From Dyadobacter bucti (GTDB lineage: Bacteria > Bacteroidota > Bacteroidia > Cytophagales > Spirosomataceae): DNA of 64,000 nucleotides. Position 1 is the stretch's first letter; each line of letters opens with the position of its first letter. The notes beneath the pieces were generated by a model. The model saw only the letters and a program-made list of their open reading frames with translations. It did not search any database and was not told the origin of the DNA. Position numbers and translations under genes: made by a program. Of this stretch, positions 35,072-44,396 are shown piece after piece. The stretch covers positions 92,732 to 156,731 of the forward strand of contig NZ_SWFP01000013.1 in assembly GCF_005869225.1 (NCBI RefSeq), in the 5' to 3' direction.

Positions 35072-35695
35072 ATGAGAGCGTTTTATGGTTGTGTAATCTT
35101 TCTTATCGCTTGTACAGGTTGTGCCAGGCAGCCTTCTTTACCGGAGAAAAGTACTTTTAACGTGACAAGTGTGCTGAACGACTCTGTCTGGTATGGTACC
35201 GGCAAGGTGTTACGTATCAAAGAACCGGATCAGAAAATTGAAGATGTGCGTGCGTTCAATCTTCTCGTCTTTACGGATATCGATTATCCCGCTATGGGGA
35301 GCGGTCCCAATCCGAACACCAGTAATGGCTGCCTGGATCCTGAATGCACCAGGACACAAAGCTTGGTGATTTACAACATTCCATTGAAGAAGGGCCGTAC
35401 TGCTATTTCCAAACTTGACAAACGCAGAAAATTAAAACATGAGTACGCCTGCCTGTCCTACATTGGCAATTCAGGCGGACTTTACAACCGTTACGTTTAT
35501 CGTGGATTAAAACCGGGCTGGGTCAGGATCACGAAATTTGACAAAGCCTCAGGTATCGTGGAAGGTCGTTTCGCCATTACTTTCAGTCAGGATACGGAGC
35601 ATTCGCTGCTGCCGCTGAGAAACAGCATGCCGACTGCGGCGAGATTTACCAACGGGCTTTTCCGGGTCAAAATCACGGATGTTATTTTAAAATAG
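35072..35695 (+). CDS. Lipoprotein of unknown function
   Basis: 207 aa. The lipobox CTGC follows MRAFYGCVIFLIACTGC. The mature part is strand-rich with a conserved-looking NPNTSNGCLDPECTRTQ segment (a Cys pair, possibly a disulfide) and the basic stretch ISKLDKRRKLKH. I do not recognise the family. It is divergent from permease 1 and may share the control region with it. Confidence 0.72.
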   Translation: MRAFYGCVIFLIACTGCARQPSLPEKSTFNVTSVLNDSVWYGTGKVLRIKEPDQKIEDVRAFNLLVFTDIDYPAMGSGPNPNTSNGCLDPECTRTQSLVIYNIPLKKGRTAISKLDKRRKLKHEYACLSYIGNSGGLYNRYVYRGLKPGWVRITKFDKASGIVEGRFAITFSQDTEHSLLPLRNSMPTAARFTNGLFRVKITDVILK

Positions 35696-35726
35696 CATCT
35701 GGATATCATTAATCCGGTTTCACTTC

Positions 35727-36653
35727 TCAAAAAGCAAAAAGGAACCCGATACTCATGGCCTGGGCAAACTGGATGCTGTTGCTCTGGTCTTTGTCGTAAA
35801 CCACAATGGCACCCAGATTCACATTGACGTATTTGTTGAATTTCGCAGTCAGTTGCGCGTCCAGACGGTTATCTATCTCCATAGGATGCTCAAAACTGGA
35901 GAACATCAGATATCTGAATTTAAGGTTGAACCCCTTTGCCACATCCTTATCAAAGTTGGCGACGAGCTGGATCAACGCGGCTTCTGTCCGTACCCGTTTT
36001 CCAATGGGAACACCGTAGTTCTTCTGATCGGGCGTATTCACATACAGGTCCCTGTCTAAGACAATAGTCTGGCGGAGCGCTCCCGGGGCAACGTCGACGA
36101 AGAAATACGGGGCCGGCCGGTATTCGATACCAATCGCCTCGGTCACGTAGGCAGGGGAGAAGAGCCCTGAAACTTTCTTTTTGACTTCAATTGTATCCGA
36201 GCTCGAAGAGTACTCGTAACCTGCGCCGAACTGCGAAAGGAAGTTGAGATTGGCAAAAAAGCTCCATTTCGGAGAAAGCTCACGGTTATACTTGGTATCG
36301 AAGAAAATGCGGTCGGCGTTCTTGCGGCTCTGCTGGCCTTTGTTGCGAACGATACCATATTGTGACTGAAAATCGTTGCGCCAGGAATCCTTGCCTTTCT
36401 TATTTTCGCTTAAGGCGTTAAAGAATACACCCAGCGCCACGGAATTGACCCCGCCGCCGGTCCAGTTCGAGCTGAAAGAGCCCTGGTTAAGATTCGCCCC
36501 GAATTCGATTTTACGCCATGATGTATCCTTCGATGTTTTCAGGCGCGCCGCATAGAGAGGGTTGGTGAGATCAACTTTGTTTTGGGCTGAGGCTGTTGAG
36601 ATTAGGTATAAAATAAAAAAAATTCCAAACGGAATTCTCTTCCAGGTACGCAT
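35727..36653 (-). CDS. DUF3078 family protein
   Basis: 308 aa with a signal peptide (IPFGIFFILYLISTASAQ). The family signature is clear: WRKIEFGANLNQGSFSSNWTGGGVNSVALGVF, then DSWRNDFQSQYGIVRNKGQQSRKNADRIFFDTKYNREL, and a C-terminal barrel-like end (QFAQAMSIGFLFAF). Proteins of this family are thought to be outer-membrane barrels of Bacteroidota; the role is unknown. It converges with the lipoprotein gene, with 31 nt between the stops. Confidence 0.85.
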   Translation of the reverse strand: MRTWKRIPFGIFFILYLISTASAQNKVDLTNPLYAARLKTSKDTSWRKIEFGANLNQGSFSSNWTGGGVNSVALGVFFNALSENKKGKDSWRNDFQSQYGIVRNKGQQSRKNADRIFFDTKYNRELSPKWSFFANLNFLSQFGAGYEYSSSSDTIEVKKKVSGLFSPAYVTEAIGIEYRPAPYFFVDVAPGALRQTIVLDRDLYVNTPDQKNYGVPIGKRVRTEAALIQLVANFDKDVAKGFNLKFRYLMFSSFEHPMEIDNRLDAQLTAKFNKYVNVNLGAIVVYDKDQSNSIQFAQAMSIGFLFAF

Positions 36654-37009
36654 GCTATTCGGAAATGATTGTTAAAAACTGGACGAATATATTCCCGCCA
36701 CGACGTCTAATCCAACTTTTCGCGCACTTTTCTAACCAAAGTTTTTCCTGAGACATTAAATGGAATTGCCCGGCTGCGTCAAATCTCATAATCGTTCAGT
36801 TTTGGGGGGAATTGTTCGGTAGTGAACAGGTCAGATCCGCAGAGCCGGGTTTTAAACTCCGTAATTAAGATTATAATCAACTGTAAATCAAATAATTGAA
36901 CATACTCGCACATAAAGTCCTCTCCGTGTCCGGGTGAATCTGGCATATCCTTTTCTATTTATTGATCAGTAATGCATTTGCCTAACTCAACTTTTAAATA
37001 CTATTAGCC
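36654..37009. other. Gene-free control region with TGTTC/GAACA dyad
   Basis: 356 nt between the divergent DUF3078 and serine-hydrolase genes. The only clear structure is TGTTC-GGTAGT-GAACA (36813-36828), a 5-bp dyad resembling the GTTC/GAAC sites near the two FtsX permeases. No convincing -33/-7 pair and no RNA gene was found. Confidence 0.35.
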
Positions 37010-38299
37010 ATGAAAATTTCAAGTATCCCAGCATTTCTCTGCGCATTGGCGCTTGCCTTGTCCCTTACCTCATTTACATCGGATAAAAGAACCAAAAGCA
37101 AAGCAGATAAAGTGAAGTCGGCCACGGATAACGACCGGGGTAAGTCCAGATCCGGACAAACAAAAGATGTCATGAAACTGGATGGAAGTACGATTTCAGC
37201 CGCTGAAATTGACAGAACCGTAGCAATGGTGATGGACAAAGCCGGTGTGCAGGGTTTGGACCTGGCCATATTGAACAATAACAAAACCGTATTCATTAAA
37301 TCTTACGGCTTTAAAAACAAACCGCAAAACACAATGCTGGACACCGCTACCATAGTATACGGAGCATCGTTCAGTAAAGCTGTGTTTGGATATCTGGTGA
37401 TGAAGCTGGTGGAGGAAAAAGTGATCGACCTGGATACGCCTTTGCATAAGTACCTGAAAAAGCCGATCTCCGAATACAAATATTTTTCTGACCTGAAAAA
37501 CGACGAAAGATGGAAAATGATCACCGGTCGCATGTGTTTAAGTCACACCACGGGGCTGCCCAATGTAAGATGGTTCGACCCCACCGGACAGTCCCCGGCA
37601 TTTGATTCCCTGGGCGTTATTAAAACTTACTTTACGCCGGGAACAAAATATGCCTACTCGGGTGAAGGGTTCAAGCTTTTACAGCTGGCGATTGAAGAAA
37701 TTACCCAAAAAAATACCGATCAACTCGCTCAGGAAATCATATTCCGTCCACTGAATATGACAAGGACCGGCTATATATGGCATGAGTCGTTCGGAGATGA
37801 TAACGTAGCCGTAGGGCACATGAATGACGGCGGCATAGACTTCAAAAGGAAACGGACCGTGCCTGTTTCAGGTGGTTCTTTGGTGACCACCATTGCCGAC
37901 TATGCAAAGTTTATAGAAAATGTAATGCAGCAAAAAGGGATCAGCGGAAAAAGCTACGAGGAAATGTTATCGCCCCAGATCGCCATACATTCGAAAACGC
38001 AATTTCCGCCAATCACCGAAGAAACCACAACTGAAAACGATGCGATACATTTATCTTACGGGCTGGGCTGGGGGCTTCTGGAATGCCAGTATGGTAAAGC
38101 TTTCTTCAAAGAGGGGAATGGTGGCCCGTGGAGAAATTACAATATCAATTTCATAGAAAAAGGCATTTCGATCATCATTATGGCCAACAGTGAAAACGGG
38201 GAGCAAATTTTTCAAGGGCTTCTGGAGACCATTGCCGGAGATACATGTGTGCCCTGGAAATGGCAGGGCTATGTTCCCTATGACGTGAAAACGAAATAA
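37010..38299 (+). CDS. Class C beta-lactamase-fold serine hydrolase
   Basis: 429 aa with a signal peptide (ISSIPAFLCALALALSLTSF) and then a charged low-complexity linker (TSDKRTKSKADKVKSATDNDRGKS). The beta-lactamase/penicillin-binding-protein-type domain has the catalytic SxxK motif (ASFSKAVFGYL) about residue 125, YAYSGEGF (Tyr-Ser-Gly rather than the classic YxN) about 220, and GNGGPW near the C-terminus where a KTG/HxG box would be. It is probably a periplasmic esterase or D-amino-acid peptidase rather than a true beta-lactamase. Confidence 0.88.
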   Translation: MKISSIPAFLCALALALSLTSFTSDKRTKSKADKVKSATDNDRGKSRSGQTKDVMKLDGSTISAAEIDRTVAMVMDKAGVQGLDLAILNNNKTVFIKSYGFKNKPQNTMLDTATIVYGASFSKAVFGYLVMKLVEEKVIDLDTPLHKYLKKPISEYKYFSDLKNDERWKMITGRMCLSHTTGLPNVRWFDPTGQSPAFDSLGVIKTYFTPGTKYAYSGEGFKLLQLAIEEITQKNTDQLAQEIIFRPLNMTRTGYIWHESFGDDNVAVGHMNDGGIDFKRKRTVPVSGGSLVTTIADYAKFIENVMQQKGISGKSYEEMLSPQIAIHSKTQFPPITEETTTENDAIHLSYGLGWGLLECQYGKAFFKEGNGGPWRNYNINFIEKGISIIIMANSENGEQIFQGLLETIAGDTCVPWKWQGYVPYDVKTK

Positions 38300-38358
38300 T
38301 GATACTGGGCTTTTGTATTAAATGAACACCCTGCATTGTCCTGTTTGGCGCAGGAACC

Positions 38359-38399
38359 CGTTCGCAAATGTACACCGATGTCCGTTTGCGAACGTTTTT
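38359..38399. promoter_or_regulatory. Inverted GTTCG/CGAAC element upstream of FtsX permease 2
   Basis: A 10-bp perfect inverted repeat, CGTTCGCAAA (38359-38368) and TTTGCGAACG (38385-38394), with TGTACA/TGTCCG words in the loop and a short TTTTTC after it. It could terminate the serine-hydrolase transcript (stop 60 nt upstream) or be an operator for the permease 86 nt downstream. The similarity of its words to the site at 34949-34985 favours a regulatory role. Confidence 0.45.
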
Positions 38400-38479
38400 C
38401 TCAGATAGTTGTGATATATCTTACTGATATTTAAAATCTTACTTGTGAGCATGCATTTGGTAATGAGACGAAAAACAAA

Positions 38480-40888
38480 ATGGAAACGACTATGTTGCGC
38501 AACTACCTGCTGATTGCCTTTCGTAACTTTCAGAAATACAAAGTTTTCAGTTTTATCAATATCACAGGCGTTGCCGTCGGGATGGCTTGTTTCCTGCTGC
38601 TGGCGCTATATGTAAATGATGAACTCAGCTTCGACCGCTATAACACTAAGGCTGACCGGATCTACCGGGTGACGCGGACCTTCCTTTCTTCCGAAGGCGT
38701 GGCTACGTTGAAACTGGCCCAGCTGGCCGCACCTTTCGGCCCCTCGATCAAACAGGACTTCCCGGAAACGGAAGAGGTGGTACGCACGGCCGGAAATGAT
38801 GCTTTGTTCCGGTATGGCGACAAAGTTCTCCATGATGAAAACATGTACTTTGCTGAACCCAATCTGTTCAAGGTTTTTGACATTGATGTCTTAAACGGTA
38901 ACCCGGATCAGGCATTGGTCAATCCTTTCTCAGTGATGTTTTCGCGTCCGATGGCTGAGAAATATTTCGGAAAGGAGAATCCGGTTGGCAAGATGGTCCG
39001 TATGGAAGATCAATTTGATATGGTCGTTACAGGCGTTTTTGAACCACTGCCCATTCAGGCACATTTCCACCCCAGCTTCCTGGTTTCGTTCAGTACATTG
39101 TCCGATGAGCGGGCCTATGGCGCCGAGCAGCTGAACAACAACTGGGTTTCAAACAACTTCAATACTTATCTTCTTCTCAAACCAGGTGCGGACCCGAAAC
39201 GCATGGAAGCTGCTTTTCCGGCCTTTCAGGACAAAAATATACCCACCGAAAAACCCTCAGCCTGGTCGGTGCTGAACCTTCAGAAACTAACTGACATCCA
39301 TCTGCATTCGCACACTGATTCCGAGGTCGAACCCACCAGCGACATTCGCTATATTATCCTTTTCTCGGCAATCGGCCTGTTCATTCTATTCATAGCATGT
39401 ATCAATTACATGAACCTGGCGACGGCTCGGTTTGCAGGCCGTGCCAAAGAAGTTGGCATGCGTAAAGCTGTGGGGGCCGAACGTACGCAGCTTATCAGTC
39501 AATTTTTGAGCGAATCGTTTTTGCTTGTGGTTTTCGCATTGGGGATTGCGCTATTTCTGGTTGTTTTTTCCCTGCCCGCACTGAACGACTTTACGCAAAA
39601 GCAACTGTCGACGCAAAACTTGTTCGAACCTTTTTTTCTGATCATACTGCTTGTGGTGACCATTCTGACTGGTCTTGTTTCAGGTAGTTATCCTGCTTTT
39701 TTTCTGACTTCCTTCCGGCCTATGAATATGCTGAAGGGCGAGATCGCTTCTACAATCAAGAGCGGTAAACTACGGAAGATTCTGGTGATCACGCAGTTCA
39801 CCATTGCTATTGTGCTTATCATCAGTACAGCCATCGCATACAGTCAAATGAGATATATTCAGAATTACAGACTGGGCTATTCCAAAGAGCAGGTGCTGAT
39901 TGCCAGCGATGCCGGGGATCAGAAAACGAACTATGAAACACTGAAACATCAACTTATTCAGACTGGCGCGGTAAATAACTTAGGCCGCTCCTCCCGGATC
40001 CCCTCCGGAAGGCTGCTTGATTCTCAGGAAGCCGTAGCGATGAAAGGCGATAAGATGGCCCCGGTCAATATTAATCTGAGGTCGTTACAGATCGACTACG
40101 ATTTCATTCCTGCCTACCAGATTAAGATGGCTGCCGGGCGCAATTTTTCGCGTAATTATTCGACAGACACAAATATGGTCGTGCTGAATGAAAGGGCTGT
40201 CAGGTTACTGGGTTGGACACCCGAGCTGGCGATAGGAAAAACATTTCATTATGGGCAGTCCAAAGGGCAGATCATAGGGGTTACGCAGGATTTTCATTTC
40301 GAATCGCTGCACCAGCAGATGTCGGCCATTGCAATGGTGCTTAATACCCACAACCTCAATTGGCTTTCCATACAACTGAAAGGAGATATACCAGATGCTG
40401 TAAGCAAGGTTGAGACGGTATTGAAGCGCTTTTTCCCCGGCCGGCCATTCGAATATCAGTTCCTGGACGAACGTTTCGATAAGCTATATGCCCGCGAGCA
40501 AACGCAGCAGGCCCTATTCAGTATTTTTGCAAGTATTGCGATTCTGATTTCATGTCTGGGTTTATTCGGTCTGTCGATGTTCATGGCAGAGCAACGCACC
40601 AAAGAGATTGGTATCAGGAAAGTGTTGGGGGCGTCTGTTGTAAGTTTAGTTACTCTTTTCTCGAAAGATTTCCTAAAGCTGGTACTGGTAGCCGTAGTAA
40701 TTGCATCCCCCATTGCGTGGTATGCCATGCAGAACTGGCTCGATGAATTTGCCTACCGTACAACTATTCAGTGGTGGGTATTTGTACTAGCCGGTGGCAT
40801 CACTGCGCTGATCGCCTTATTCACGATCGGATTACAGAGCCTCAAGGTTGCAATGCTGAACCCTGTTAAATCACTCAGAACGGAATAG
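38480..40888 (+). CDS. MacB/FtsX-type ABC transporter permease (2)
   Basis: 802 aa, a paralogue of the permease at 32409-34829 with the same domain order: METTMLRNYLLIAFRNFQKYK, MacB_PCD periplasmic domain, three central TM segments after ARFAGRAKEVGMRKAVGAERTQ, a second periplasmic part, and a C-terminal TM trio after QRTKEIGIRKVLGASVVSLV. An internal Met at 38492 is an alternative start. No ATPase lies next to it. Substrate unknown. It is preceded by the GTTCG/CGAAC element and converges with the YkgJ-like gene. Confidence 0.92.
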   Translation: METTMLRNYLLIAFRNFQKYKVFSFINITGVAVGMACFLLLALYVNDELSFDRYNTKADRIYRVTRTFLSSEGVATLKLAQLAAPFGPSIKQDFPETEEVVRTAGNDALFRYGDKVLHDENMYFAEPNLFKVFDIDVLNGNPDQALVNPFSVMFSRPMAEKYFGKENPVGKMVRMEDQFDMVVTGVFEPLPIQAHFHPSFLVSFSTLSDERAYGAEQLNNNWVSNNFNTYLLLKPGADPKRMEAAFPAFQDKNIPTEKPSAWSVLNLQKLTDIHLHSHTDSEVEPTSDIRYIILFSAIGLFILFIACINYMNLATARFAGRAKEVGMRKAVGAERTQLISQFLSESFLLVVFALGIALFLVVFSLPALNDFTQKQLSTQNLFEPFFLIILLVVTILTGLVSGSYPAFFLTSFRPMNMLKGEIASTIKSGKLRKILVITQFTIAIVLIISTAIAYSQMRYIQNYRLGYSKEQVLIASDAGDQKTNYETLKHQLIQTGAVNNLGRSSRIPSGRLLDSQEAVAMKGDKMAPVNINLRSLQIDYDFIPAYQIKMAAGRNFSRNYSTDTNMVVLNERAVRLLGWTPELAIGKTFHYGQSKGQIIGVTQDFHFESLHQQMSAIAMVLNTHNLNWLSIQLKGDIPDAVSKVETVLKRFFPGRPFEYQFLDERFDKLYAREQTQQALFSIFASIAILISCLGLFGLSMFMAEQRTKEIGIRKVLGASVVSLVTLFSKDFLKLVLVAVVIASPIAWYAMQNWLDEFAYRTTIQWWVFVLAGGITALIALFTIGLQSLKVAMLNPVKSLRTE

Positions 40889-40926
40889 AATATTTAACAT
40901 GCAGGTGGGAAGTTTTTGACGATCAC

Positions 40927-41451
40927 TCAGATAATCAGCGTATCCTTTGGAGCAGGCTTGAAGTATTTCGTTTGTATATCCTTGAAAATGAAAAGGATAA
41001 GAAAGAGCATGCGGTATTTGCTTATCTTCTCGGTGTCTTCCCCATACTCATTGAGTTTATTCGTTAGTTCCCTGATATTCAAATCCCTGAGTTCCGGAAA
41101 CTGCGACGCTATTTTCAGCAGTTTATCGCGATGCTGCCGTAGCGTTTCAATTTGTTGCTCAGTGTCCGGGAAGGTCTGTTCCCCGCTTCTGAATCTTTTA
41201 ACAGGGGGACAGAAAAAAGCTGAGCATGTGTGGGGACGTGCGACTGAGTATACAGTGCAGCACGATGAAAAGAGATGGCAGGGCTGTCGAAAGGATAATT
41301 TACCGTTACTCTCAAAAGTTTCCATTCCCAGGTCATCGGCAATTTTTCGGTCAGCTTCGTCCCGGACAAATGCCTTGTCAAACAATGTACCATCACAGCA
41401 CATTCCGCAACTGATGCATAAATCCGAAATCTCGTTTTTACTGTCTGACAT
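40927..41451 (-). CDS. YkgJ-family cysteine-cluster protein
   Basis: 174 aa. The conserved Cys cluster CISCGMCCDGTLF (about 12-24) and the downstream PCHLF...CCTVYSVARPHTCSAFFC (about 58-84) define the YkgJ/CxxCxxCC family of putative zinc- or iron-binding proteins. The C-terminal part is helical. It is probably cytoplasmic; function in this family is unsettled. It is a single gene, convergent with permease 2 (38 nt apart). Confidence 0.87.
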   Translation of the reverse strand: MSDSKNEISDLCISCGMCCDGTLFDKAFVRDEADRKIADDLGMETFESNGKLSFRQPCHLFSSCCTVYSVARPHTCSAFFCPPVKRFRSGEQTFPDTEQQIETLRQHRDKLLKIASQFPELRDLNIRELTNKLNEYGEDTEKISKYRMLFLILFIFKDIQTKYFKPAPKDTLII

Positions 41452-41782
41452 TTGAAAATCAATGGAGATATCTGCAATAATAACCCATTACATTCTGAAT
41501 GCAATCGGCCGGGTTTGATTTTTTCGGGAAAGAATAGATTTTATCCTGCTTCAAATCCGTCAGGGTTGTACTGCATCAATAACTAAACGCCCTCCGGACT
41601 TTCCCCGATTTCGAGCGGATGATCTGAGTTGAATTAATCTGTAATCTATCGATTAAGTATATTTTATCATTACTTTTGAATATTAGTGAAATTACAGAAC
41701 AAGCAGTAAGGGAGCAATTCGCGACAACCTTTGGCAACAACGGTCAGGCTATTTGCTGATTACAGAAATTAGTGTTTTGAAA
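41452..41782. other. Gene-free region upstream of the sulfatase
   Basis: 331 nt between the divergent YkgJ-like and sulfatase genes. TACTTTTG (41671-41678) is an exact TAnnTTTG -7 element about 105 nt upstream of the sulfatase start, but no -33 TTTG fits. No RNA gene or repeat was found. Confidence 0.35.
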
Positions 41783-43237
41783 ATGGATACATTTGATATC
41801 ATGGGCACAAAATCGCAGTATATCCGGAGTCTTGCTGGTGTAGCAGTAGTCGCACTCGCACTGTCATTCACAAAAAGATCAGGTTCAGCACCTGCGGAAC
41901 AACTTCCGGGCGCTGATTCCAGGCCTAACATTGTCATCGTCATGGCCGACGACCTGGACAGCAGGGAACTGAGCTGCTATGGCGGCAAAAACCTGAAGAC
42001 GAAAAATATAGATGCGCTGGCATCGGAAGGAATGAAGTTTGAGCAGATGATATGCTCCGAGGCGATCTGCGTTCCTACCCGGGCATCGCTGTTTACCGGG
42101 CTTTATCCGATGCGGCATGGATCTTTTCAGAATCATAAAGCCGTTTACGATTCCGGCTTGAAAAGCGTTTGCCAGTATCTCAGGGCACAAAACTATTCTG
42201 TTGCTTTGACCGGGAAAAATCACAGCACCAAGCCAGAATCAGTGTTTCCGTTTGAGTTTATCAAAGGCTTTCAGCCCGATTGTGTTTCGCCAAATGATGA
42301 CTATGAGCTCAATGATATCAGGACCTACATCACCCGAAAGGACGCAGGTCCGTTTTGTCTTTTTATTATGAGTATCAATCCGCATGTCCCCTGGGTATCC
42401 GGCGATCCGGCAGAATTTGATCCTCAAAAGGTAATCTTGCCCCCGCACATGGTGGATACCGAAGACGTAAGGATACAATATTGCAGGTACCTGGCCGAGA
42501 TCAGGCGATTGGATAATCAGGTTGGGGACATCAAGGCATTATTAAAGGAAACGGGGCAGGATAAAAATACCATCTTCATATTTCTCGGGGAGCAGGGCCC
42601 CCAGTTTCCGGGAGGAAAATGGACCCTGTACGACAACGGATTGAAAAGCTCGATGATCGTGAAGTGGCCGGGTCAGGTGAAGGCCGGTTCAACAACAGAT
42701 GCCATTGTGCAGTACGAAGATATCACCCCGACATTGGTTGATATAGCCGGTGGCAAGCCGGTAGACGGGCTGGACGGACGGAGCTTTTTAAACGTACTGA
42801 AAGGAACCGGCAAAACGCACAGAAGCGAGGCTTTCGGGATTTACAATAATATTCCGGAGGGAACGCCATATCCGATGAGGTCTGTCCGTGATTTGCGTTA
42901 CAAGCTGGTACTGAACCTTTTGCCGGATCAGCCGTACTACATCAAATATATGATGAATCCCGAAAAAAAAGACAGCTATTGGAATACATGGGTGACCAGG
43001 GCAGAAACCTCGCCCGAAGCGAAGAAGCTCGTCGACCGGATCACAACCAGGCCTGCCGTGGAATTTTACGACATACAAAACGACCCTTACGAACTCAGAA
43101 ACATCGCTGAGGACAAAAGATACCAAAAAGTGGTTCAGGCTTACGAGTCGAAACTCCGGAACTGGATGAAGCAGCAAGGCGACGCGGGGGCTTCGGTGGA
43201 TCGCGAATATCCAAAGAAAAATGCGGCCCGCGAATAA
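41783..43237 (+). CDS. Sulfatase (formylglycine-dependent, EQG-type)
   Basis: About 484 aa from ATG 41783; the TTG at 41753 is rejected. An N-terminal signal or anchor segment (IRSLAGVAVVALALSFTKRSG) is followed by the metal-binding start RPNIVIVMADDLDS and the formylglycine motif ICVPTRASLFTG (Cys in CxPxR, so FGE-type maturation is needed). The C-terminal subdomain has PYELRNIAEDKRYQ, the usual sulfatase end. Where most sulfatases have the metal ligands D(N/H)G, this one has LGEQGPQFPGGKWTLYDNGL. That variant is known to me from heparan-N-sulfatase-like groups, but not with certainty. It probably removes sulfate from a glycan outside the cytoplasm. Confidence 0.88.
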   Translation: MDTFDIMGTKSQYIRSLAGVAVVALALSFTKRSGSAPAEQLPGADSRPNIVIVMADDLDSRELSCYGGKNLKTKNIDALASEGMKFEQMICSEAICVPTRASLFTGLYPMRHGSFQNHKAVYDSGLKSVCQYLRAQNYSVALTGKNHSTKPESVFPFEFIKGFQPDCVSPNDDYELNDIRTYITRKDAGPFCLFIMSINPHVPWVSGDPAEFDPQKVILPPHMVDTEDVRIQYCRYLAEIRRLDNQVGDIKALLKETGQDKNTIFIFLGEQGPQFPGGKWTLYDNGLKSSMIVKWPGQVKAGSTTDAIVQYEDITPTLVDIAGGKPVDGLDGRSFLNVLKGTGKTHRSEAFGIYNNIPEGTPYPMRSVRDLRYKLVLNLLPDQPYYIKYMMNPEKKDSYWNTWVTRAETSPEAKKLVDRITTRPAVEFYDIQNDPYELRNIAEDKRYQKVVQAYESKLRNWMKQQGDAGASVDREYPKKNAARE

Positions 43238-43395
43238 GCTTGGCAATCGCTACCGGCGCGATTTTATTCTAGGCTAACGGCTATTCCGATCCTGATATGT
43301 TCAGGATTATCGTAGCCCAAAATTGCACCTTGTCCCCGACCCTGTTCAGGATTTTAAAACATTAGTTCAAAATAGCCGGGATCCGGTAATTATCA

Positions 43396-44223
43396 ATGAA
43401 TAACAGGATTGCTCTCATTACAGGCCCGACGTCCGGGATTGGCTATGTTACGGCCATTGAATTATCGAAAAAACGGTTCGACCTTATATTGGTTGCACGG
43501 AACGAAACTAAGGTGCGGGAACTGCAAAAAGTCATCGGCGACCGCGCCAAAACCGATTTTGTTCTATGCGATCTCTCTAGCATTTCATCCGTAAAACACG
43601 CTGTGGAGGTCATAAAGGCCCGGTATGCTAAAATTGATGTGCTGATCAGCAATGCGGGGGTTATTGTTCAAAACAAACAGTTTTCTGAGGACAGTATCGA
43701 ACTGACATTTGCTACCAATCACATCGGCCCGTTTGTACTTATAACCGGCCTGATAGACCTGCTCAAAGCCGGAGACAAAGCCCGGATCATCCATGTTTCC
43801 TCGGCCGCGCATTTCTTTGCTTTTTTTGATATCAATAAATTGGTAAACCCCTCCTGGTATCATGATCTGGTCGTTTACGGCAGGTCCAAGCTTGCCAATA
43901 TTCTGTTCTCTAACGAATTGGCCGACCGTTTGCAGCCATTTGGAATTACTTCGAACTGTGCTCATCCGGGCACGGTTGCCAGTAACTTTGCCGGCGACGG
44001 AACGGGTGCCTCAGCGTTTTTTATGAAATTCTTCCGCCCGCTTTTCAGGACGGCCGCTCAGGGAGCTGCTACCAGTGTTTATCTGGCTGCGTCTCCTGAG
44101 GTTGAAGGAGTATCCGGGAAATATTTCGTGAACTCAAAGCCGCGCAGGACTTCTGCGGCGGCTGGGGATAAGGGACTGGGTAAGAAGCTTTGGGAATTGA
44201 GTGAGCGGCTGGTTCAAAGCTGA
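43396..44223 (+). CDS. SDR-family oxidoreductase
   Basis: 275 aa. Cofactor loop TGPTSGIGYVTA, DLSSISSV (second loop), NAGVIV, active site HVSSAAHFF and YGRSKLANI, and C-terminal AHPGTVASNFAG. The sequence pattern is that of the retinol-dehydrogenase/WWOX-like SDRs, usually NADP-dependent. Cytoplasmic; substrate unknown. It is transcribed alone, 158 nt after the sulfatase. Confidence 0.92.
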   Translation: MNNRIALITGPTSGIGYVTAIELSKKRFDLILVARNETKVRELQKVIGDRAKTDFVLCDLSSISSVKHAVEVIKARYAKIDVLISNAGVIVQNKQFSEDSIELTFATNHIGPFVLITGLIDLLKAGDKARIIHVSSAAHFFAFFDINKLVNPSWYHDLVVYGRSKLANILFSNELADRLQPFGITSNCAHPGTVASNFAGDGTGASAFFMKFFRPLFRTAAQGAATSVYLAASPEVEGVSGKYFVNSKPRRTSAAAGDKGLGKKLWELSERLVQS

Positions 44224-44347
44224 GGCGGGTTACCTTTCAAGCGGCATCGTTCATACAGTTTGTATTGCGGTACATAGGCAGCAAGATATTCGACAAAGGC
44301 GGTCCTGATAAGAGGGGATCAATAGCCGCATTATTCCTGGAATTTGA

Positions 44348-44355
44348 TAATTTTG
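44348..44355 (+). promoter_or_regulatory. -7 element TAATTTTG for the HD-domain gene
   Basis: TAATTTTG is an exact TAnnTTTG match, 41 nt upstream of ATG 44397. It lies downstream of the longer possible start at 44265, supporting the shorter protein. No -33 TTTG is obvious. Confidence 0.45.
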
Positions 44356-44396
44356 GGTATATCAGATCAGCGAACAGGACATTGAAAAAACAGGAT

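Noticed and set aside
40916..41455. Plus-strand frame opposite the YkgJ-like gene
   Set aside because: Ser/Cys-rich shadow; the minus strand has the conserved cysteine cluster.
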